Positions 27,801 to 36,096 of a stretch of 64,000 nt of DNA are shown here, in pieces. The first letter of the stretch is position 1. Each line of letters opens with the position of its first letter. Position numbers and translations under genes: made by a program. This DNA is from Aplysia californica. Lineage: Eukaryota; Mollusca; Gastropoda; Aplysiida; Aplysiidae. The notes below the pieces were generated by a model. The model worked only from the letters and a program-made list of their open reading frames with translations, did no database searches and had not been told where the DNA came from. The stretch lies in NCBI RefSeq assembly GCF_000002075.1, contig NW_004797384.1:1092329-1156328 (forward strand), written 5' to 3'.

Positions 27801-30800
27801 TTTAATCTTTCAGAAACAAGTGGAAGAAAAAGAAAAGACAATTCAAGATTTCACTCAGAAGGTAAGTCAACTTTGTCTCTATTGATAAACTGAGTCCTTT
27901 TACTCAATGTCTCTTCTCTGTAGAATTTAAAACAGCCTAACAATAGTGATATGATTTGTACCATGGTATCGTAAAGATCATGCTTGTAGCTGTCAAACAA
28001 GGTGTTCAGTAATCCAGTTGGTGGGTGAATGACAGTACCGCTAGTAGGTCCTGTTTCTTTTATTTATTTATTTTGTTTCTGTCCGTCTGTCTTACTTTCC
28101 CCTATTAGTAAATGATTGTTATTATGTTGATATGCTTCTCTTTAATCAAATAAACAACAAGGAAATAGAACCCAACTTAAAACACTTACAGGAAGATGGG
28201 CTTTTGATCAACTACTTCAAGCATTCATTGGATTATATTTTGTTTATATTCCTGCTCAATATGCCAAAAATGGTATGTCGTTTTTGTGAACATCTTTTGT
28301 GAAAACAACAGCTTAAAAGATGTTACGGAAAAGAGCGACAATAATGATAATGATATATAGATAATTATGACCAAATCTTTCATTGAATTTGCACCATGGC
28401 AATGAAGGAGCTCAAATTGGTTCATTTTCAATTCTGTCCTGATATGTATGTTTCAGTGAAACAGTGTGTATTCATCCAATTACACTGAGATTGGATACTT
28501 TTAATTCCTTTTCATAGGTGGTTGGAGAAGCCACTGGTAGGTCCAACTTTTTTTCTTTCCCTCTGTAGTTTCTGTCTATCTGTCTTGTTTCTTCCCTGCC
28601 CTAAATGACCAATATTGTGTTGATCTTCTTCTCTTTCCTCAAACTCAAACGATAGCATTTTTTCTTCTGTCTTTGTGAAGGTCTCTGAGTTGGAGGGTGT
28701 CAAGTCAAGTCTTGAAACTGCCAAGCAAGAGCTGGAAAGCCAGTCAGCAGAAAAGCAGAACAGGATTGATGCTCTGGTAAGTTGAAGGACTTTTATATTG
28801 GAAATTTACACTTTTTGTAGGATTCACATGCTGTCAATGTGACTGACATAATCTTATTTTACATGGTATGGCATTTGTTGCTTTGTGAAAAGGCTTTCCA
28901 CCATTGCCTGCAGGAGACAAAAGTTTGATTTCTGACGGAGGAAATAATAAAGGTGCCTTCAAAGTCCTTACTGGTGAATTTCCAAAGAACCATTTATGCA
29001 ATTGTGGTTTGACTTATAACATTAGAACTGTGCTAAGAAAATAAGTTGAGTGGGGGGGGGGGATAAAAAGGATTAGAAAGTAATGAACATGAGGGAGAAA
29101 AGGAAGAAAAATGTTCAATTTTTCTGCAACTGCTAGTTCGGAAAGAAATAGAGAGAGAAAAAGTATTGATATTTAAAAGTTACTGTGTAGATTTGTTTTA
29201 AAGTAACGCAGTTCTACTTTAACCCTTAAGATTCTGGTCCCTGATAAATGTTTGCCCGATAAGCGCAATCCCGCGAGGGAGACATTTGAGAGCAACTGAA
29301 TAAAAAAAATATTCGGAAACTATCCCATTTTTTTCCCCTTTCGAACGATAGCTGATAAGCAAGCAGCTGTTCGCAAGTTCATTCATAATAGGTGTGAAAT
29401 CTGGAAAACTCTGGAAAAGTTATTCGATTTGGTGTAACTTCCAATCTCAGCGTCTCTGATCTACCGACGAGGGGATAATGGGATTATTCGTGTGATCGTA
29501 ACACTTATTCATTGATCGTATCAGTTTGCTATAAAAGATGAGGTGTTTCCCTGACCTTCCGCGGCACGCTCGTGTGACCAGTGCCTGGCCCCGGTGCCCC
29601 GCGGCACAAGCCCGCAGGCGACGTAAGTGGGTCATCGATCGATAAGAGCCTTCTTCCGGTTAACCCCGCAGGACTAGAGTTAATTTAAAATGTTTAAATT
29701 AATTTCAGATGCAAGACAGGGACTCATCAGAGAAGAAGCTATCAGAGTCTTTGCAAACTTCAGAGACCAAAGTAACAGAAGTGTCTGCTCAACTGAAGGT
29801 AAGTTAGAGCTTGGTTAAGAGCACAGAGAGACTCTTGATACTAATACTTGGTTTTTGTCCCTTTCTGTTTTGTCTGTAACTTACATCACAGGCAGGTGTA
29901 AATGATGCAAACTCTTGTTTTTGGGGTCCCCCCCCCCCCAGTTTCTGTGATTATGAGCACACAAAGGCTAATTGTGCAAAAGATGCTTGTTTTATCTTTT
30001 TTCTTCCCATCATACTTGCAAAAGTGACGGAAACTTTGTCAAGGTTTGCTGGATTCTCAATGTGAAGGTGGAAGGACTGTCCATTTTGTCTGCACTGTTG
30101 TTTTAGTGATATGTTTCTCTTTGTAATAATAATAATAATAATAATAATAGTCCTTCTGTCAATGTCTGACAATGACCGATTCATCTGCAGGGGAGAATAA
30201 TATTTCTTTTTAAAAAAAGAAATAAGGCTTAAAAGGGCTTACTTTGCTTCCTTTTTATTCAAAAGTTACTTTCTGTTATTTCAGAGCACGGAGGAGAAAC
30301 TGAATGTGCTGGAGGTGAAGAATGAGGAGATGACCTTGAAGCTGGAGCAGCGAGAGGAAGAACTGAAGACCCGCACAGACGAACTGCAGGCTACGAGAGA
30401 CAGAGAGACGGAGCTCAACAACTCTTTTGAGCAGCTTAGTGAGGTCAGTAGGTGGTTGGTCATGGTGGTGGTGGGAGATGGGTGGTAGGGAGGGGGAGAA
30501 TGAAGTGTTATTGCATTTGAGTGAATAAGGCATAATGCTCTCCCTGGAAAAGTAGATGGCAAAAGAGGCAGATAAAAGCCAAGAAGTACTTACTCAGAGA
30601 ACTTGAATTGATGGGTGATGTTAAAGACAAGTATAATGTAGGTTGTTTTTTGTTTTTTAGATCATGTGAGTAGAGAAATTATTGGTGAACCGTGATTTCT
30701 GATGTCTGTTTCTGATCTTGCACTTGAAGAAGAAGAAAAAACTGTTCCATTTGGGATATTGTTGCATTTGATAGTGAACCATGCTTGGCCATGCCCTACG

Positions 30801-31889
30801 GGGGTATCAGTCTGTGGTTCTGGTATAGAGAACCCTGGTTTTATTTTTTTAATGTCAGTAAGATATTCTTGCTCCAGGTTTGGTTTGTTTTTTTTGTTTG
30901 TTTTTTTTGGGGGGGGATTACAAGTTCTCCATGCTCATGGCTCAGTCCATTTGGAAATGGATGTTTATTTCCAAGGTCTTACCTCTTCAGTTACCCAACA
31001 GTGTATTTTTCAAGCATGGCGTACCAAGTTGGGAGTTTTGTGGCCTGATTTCTTGTTTCAATAAGCCAAAATAAGAAGGAGTGAAGTTTTTATATTCATT
31101 TTGTTGCCTTTTTTCAGATCCGTGGTGCTATGAATGCTCAAATGTTGGAACTGGATAAAGAAAAGAAAGAGGCTGTGGATGCTAAAGTTGATCTTGAGCA
31201 GAAAAAGGTTTGCACTTTATTGGGATTTTAATGATTTTTAAAAATTTGTCTTGTCACAGTAAATGTGAGTGGAATGTTTTTTGGTAAAATTGTCTGACCT
31301 GTTCAATATTATGGTTAAATATTCACAAATCGTATGTTTCCTTTCACAAAAAAGGCTCTGGTGAGATGTAGTGTGCTGTGGTATGCAGTCTCGGGGCAGA
31401 CACAAGGAGACAAAATGTTTATAAAACTCTATTCTTTCTTATCTGTGCTCATCTCTGTTAACACTACTTCAAATAGCAGGTGTGAAAAGTGAGCTTAGAA
31501 CCCGAGAAAACAGAATATGAATTATTCCATTCTAATGAAATCAATTTATGTGTCTGAGTGTTTATAGAAGCAAAGGCTGTGGGTTGATCTGAAAAAAAGT
31601 ACTATGTTGGTAATTGGAGGACACCAGTGGTGGTTCCTACTTCTTTACTTTTATTTATTTTTTTGTTTTTGTTTCTGTCTGTTTGTCATACATTTTCTTG
31701 CAATAAATTACTGTTATTGTGTTGATGTTGTAAAGTTGTGAAGTGCATTGAGCATGCTGTAGAGCATGGATGTGTGCTGTATAAATGATTTTCTTTTTCT
31801 TCCTCCTCTTCTTCTCCTCCTCCTCCTCTTCTTCTTCCTCTTCTTCCTCCTCTTCTTCTCCTTCTCCTTCTCCTCCTTCTTCTTTTTCT

Positions 31890-31921
<32 letters not shown>

Positions 31922-34900
31922 TTCTTCTTCTTCTTCTTCTTCTTCTTCTTCTTCTTCTTCTTCTTCTTCTTCTTCTTCTTCTTCTTCTTCTTCTTCTTCT
32001 TCTTCTTCTTCTTCTTCCTCTTCCTCCTCCTCCTCCTCTTCCTCCTCCTCCTCCTCCTCCTCCTCCTCCTCCTCCTCCTCCTCCTCCTCCTCCTCCTCCT
32101 CCTCCTGTGCTTTTTTGCACAATAAAACACACGAAAAAACTACAACAAGGACCATCCACCCACAGGCTACTCTGGAGCAGGAGCTGTCGCAGGTGAAGAA
32201 AGATCTAGCAGAGGCCAGCTCAGGCAGGGATGAGTTTGAGAAAGAGGCTGTTAAACTGAAGGCGGCCTTGGAGGCTGAGCAGGACAGCAAGCAAAAGGTG
32301 AGGGCTTGTTCTAAGCTTTCTATCAACTGTTGAAAGACAAAGGCAAGATAAAAGCTGTTGTGGACCACAGACGAACAGATAAACTAAAAAGTACATCTGT
32401 ACTTGAGTTTGCACCTGAAGATCAGGATTTTGGGCCCAGGGAAAATACAATTTCACTGTTATGTTCTTGTGCTGTCTTTCTTCTCTCAGTTTGATCTTGG
32501 TATTTTGCATTCATTATTTTTGTTCATTTGTCTCAAGTCTTTTACAAGAGACCAGTTTGTAAGATTGTGTTGCATTTGTTTCGTTCTGTTTTGTTTAGAA
32601 AATCTAACTTTTTCAAAAAGACGCAGGCTTGAAAATGTCACAAAGGAATCTCATGTTGGAGAAATATTTTTCAGAGTATTTCCATCTTTCTATTGGAATG
32701 TTGTGTCCTACACACCTCAGTTTGTTCCAGGTAGGTAAGATCGAAGCTGCCCATTTTCTTAATGGTTTAAATTGTGCGGGGGGGTCTCAAAATATTGGCA
32801 ATCATTTTTAACAATCTTCAAAGCCTCTATTATGGATGGATGGAAAGCATCATTGGTAGGTCCTGTTTCTTCACTTTCCCTTGTTTGCTTCTGCCTGACT
32901 GTCTGTGTCTGTCTTTCTCACATTAATTCATTAATTGATCATTATCGTGTCATTGTACTTCTCTTTGCTAAAAAACGATAACCAACTATTATCTTTTGTT
33001 TTGTACAGGAGGTCACCACTTTAACCCAGGCCAAAGATCTGCTGATTCAGCAGAAGCTGGAAGTACAGACCCAGCTGGACTCACTGCAAGGGGAATCTGG
33101 CAGACTGAATGAGGAGCTGAAGAAGATGAAGCAGGAGGCAGATGACGTGCAGCAAATCCTACGCAAGGATAACTCGGTGCTACAGGACAAACTGGTATGT
33201 GGTTTTTTTTCACAAACTGTTAAATCTTCAGGGACAATTTATGCAAATTGTACAGACCAACTTGTATATGTGTTCAGAGATATAATTTATGCAGCTTTCA
33301 CTATTTGGTATGTCTTCAGATGTCTGTAGAGATAGTACGAGGCCAACTGGGGTCTCTTCGAAGATATTCAAAGACGAACTGGTACTTCTTCTGAGATAGT
33401 ATAGAACAAACTGGTGCTTTTTCTGAGATAGTATAGAACAAACTGGTACTTCTTCTGAGATAGTATAGACCCAAACTGGTACTTTTTCTGAGATAGTATA
33501 AAACAAACTGGTACGTTTTTTGAAATAATAGAGTCCCAATTGGTATGCTTTTAGAGGTTGAACATGACGAACAGGTAGGTCTTTAGAGATAGGATTAGAC
33601 AAGCCGGTGCATTTTTAGAGATAGCGCAAGGCATACTGGTTTGTGTGCTAACGTAATATCTCCAAACTGCTTCCCACTGAGCTTCCAAGAGGGTGCTAGA
33701 TAAGATTCATGTTTGGAAATTTCAGGAGTAGAAATATGTTTAACGAGTGGCTGTTTGCTGATGCAGAAAAATGCTAATGTGGAATAGAAATGTACTTTAG
33801 CTGTTTCTCAAAAGTGGCTGAATGTCGATGAAAAAAAATGCTCATATGAAATTGGAGTACACTTTGCTTTTTTCTTAAAAGTGGCAGTGTCATAACGTAA
33901 CAAAATGCTAAGATAACAATGCTGCCCAATCCTTCTGTATTAATGTTCTTTCATGTTGTGTGTATGGGTGAGTGCACATGACTTTTGCCGCACCACCGCC
34001 ATTGTAAACGACCGACCGAGATATATTTCTTTCTGCGAGATGAATAAAGTTGTCATTGTCAATTGTTTTTCCCCAGAGTTCGCAGCAGACAGCGTTTGAT
34101 GAGTTGCAGAAGGAGAAGGATGAGGCAGAGGCCCGGGCTGAGATGCAGATGTCGCTGCTGAGTGAGAATTTGACCACTGTGCGGACTGATCTGACCGTCG
34201 CTGAGAGCAAGGTCGATGAACTGACGCGTCTCACCGACCAGCTCAAGGGGGAGAAACTAGGTATCTTTATCTTTCTGTTTGGTGTTTGCTATTACTCATC
34301 AAAGAGGCCTCTGTGGATGTTTGTACTTTCCCTTGCTGCGATGAATCTTGGATGTTGTTACAAACGGATGAGCACAAATTTCATTTTTTCAAAGCAGTAG
34401 CCATAGGAAATTGATAATACGAAGTAGAAATTACAGATAAAAAGGGTAGAATAAAGTAACAGGTCCTCCCTCCCCTCACCCGAGTACACATTAATGTGGA
34501 ATAGGGGGCATTATTCCAGTACATTTGTTACCCAATTGTCCAACTTTGTCTGTCTCCTGTGATGTAGCCTGAAATTTGAACATTACAAAATTCATACATA
34601 TTGAAAAGGTTTCGTGTCCCACAGAATTCACTGCATGAGTGCTTGCAATGTTTGAAATTATGGACAGTTGAAGGGTGCAGGGTGTAGGTCCCTATTCATT
34701 ACTTCCTCTCCTTTTTCTCCGTCTCTCTGTCTTGCGTTTTCCCATCACTAAATGACCCTTATTTTGTCGATGTGCTTCTCTTACTCAAACATACAACTCA
34801 ATTGTTGGAAATATTCTTGACTTTGACTTTTTCTTCTTTTCAGAACTTGAAGCGAAGCTAGAGAATAACAACGATGAGAGGCGTGTGCTGGTAGAGAGGT

Positions 34901-36053
34901 AAGCTCTTGTGTTTGCAATGACGCTTTATTGCTTGAGACAGTCTGAACAAAGTTGTGTAAGACAAGCACCAGTCCATGACAAACACCAGTAAAAATGACC
35001 GTTTCCCACTTCTCTTCTTATGTTGTTTTTATATTAGAATGACCCTGTCCAAGACAATCACATGTACAAATGACCGCTTCCTACATCCCTCCTCAAGTAT
35101 ATTTTTTGTATCATGGCACTGTCCTAGACGGCCACCTGTCCAAGACAATAAGATAAGATAAGATAAGATACATCTTTATTGTCCAGATCCTGGCACATTG
35201 GTTTGGTGTTTCACCACATGTACACACACACACACACACACACATACACACACACGCACGCACGCGCACACACACACGCGCACACACATGCACACACGTA
35301 GGCTTACAATCACATGCATAATATAAATGAGCAGCAATATAAACAATAATAATTGTAAGCTAGATACACACTCAATGTTATTTTGATGCATGCTCTAAGG
35401 TCGTAAGTCTACTTATACAAGATGGTTAAGATGGAAGCATTTTGATAGAAAATGGTAAAAATGACCTTCTGTATCTTTCCTTGTTACAGATCAGAAGCTT
35501 AGGTCTTTTACTTCTAACTGATGTTTTTATTTGAGGGAACAAGGGATGTTTGTTGTCTAAAAAGATAGAATTAATTATATTAATTAATCACCTGTACAAA
35601 CAAACACTTCCCCCCTGTTATTTTTTTTATCATAATGACACTGTGTAAGACGTTCACCTGTCTGAGACTAAGGCAACAACTTTTCTCCTTGACATTACAC
35701 ACACACACACACACACTCACACACACACACACACACACATACACACACACACAGGCGCACACACACACATACACACTCACACACATATTCCATTAACAAG
35801 CTTTCTCTCCCGTCCAGATGTGTGACCAGTGAGAAAGAGTGTGAGAAGCTGCGGACAACCGTGTCCGAGTCTCGGCGTAAGCTGGAGGACACACAGGCCG
35901 CGCTACAGGAGCTCGGCCGGGAGAACCAGACACTACAGGTGAGTACTCAATGCTGATACTGGCTGGTGTAGCTTACTTTTTGTTTTGTCTTTGTTGTCGT
36001 GGTTGTCATCGTCCTCCTCATCATCCTCCTCCTCCTCTTGTTGTTGTTGTTGC

Positions 36054-36096
<43 letters not shown>

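Noticed and set aside
31655-32368. Long open frames of poly-Glu, poly-Lys, poly-Arg, poly-Ser or poly-Phe
   Set aside because: They are translations of the CTT/CCT microsatellite in all frames. Only the part 32166-32297 in one frame is coding (an EEA1 exon).
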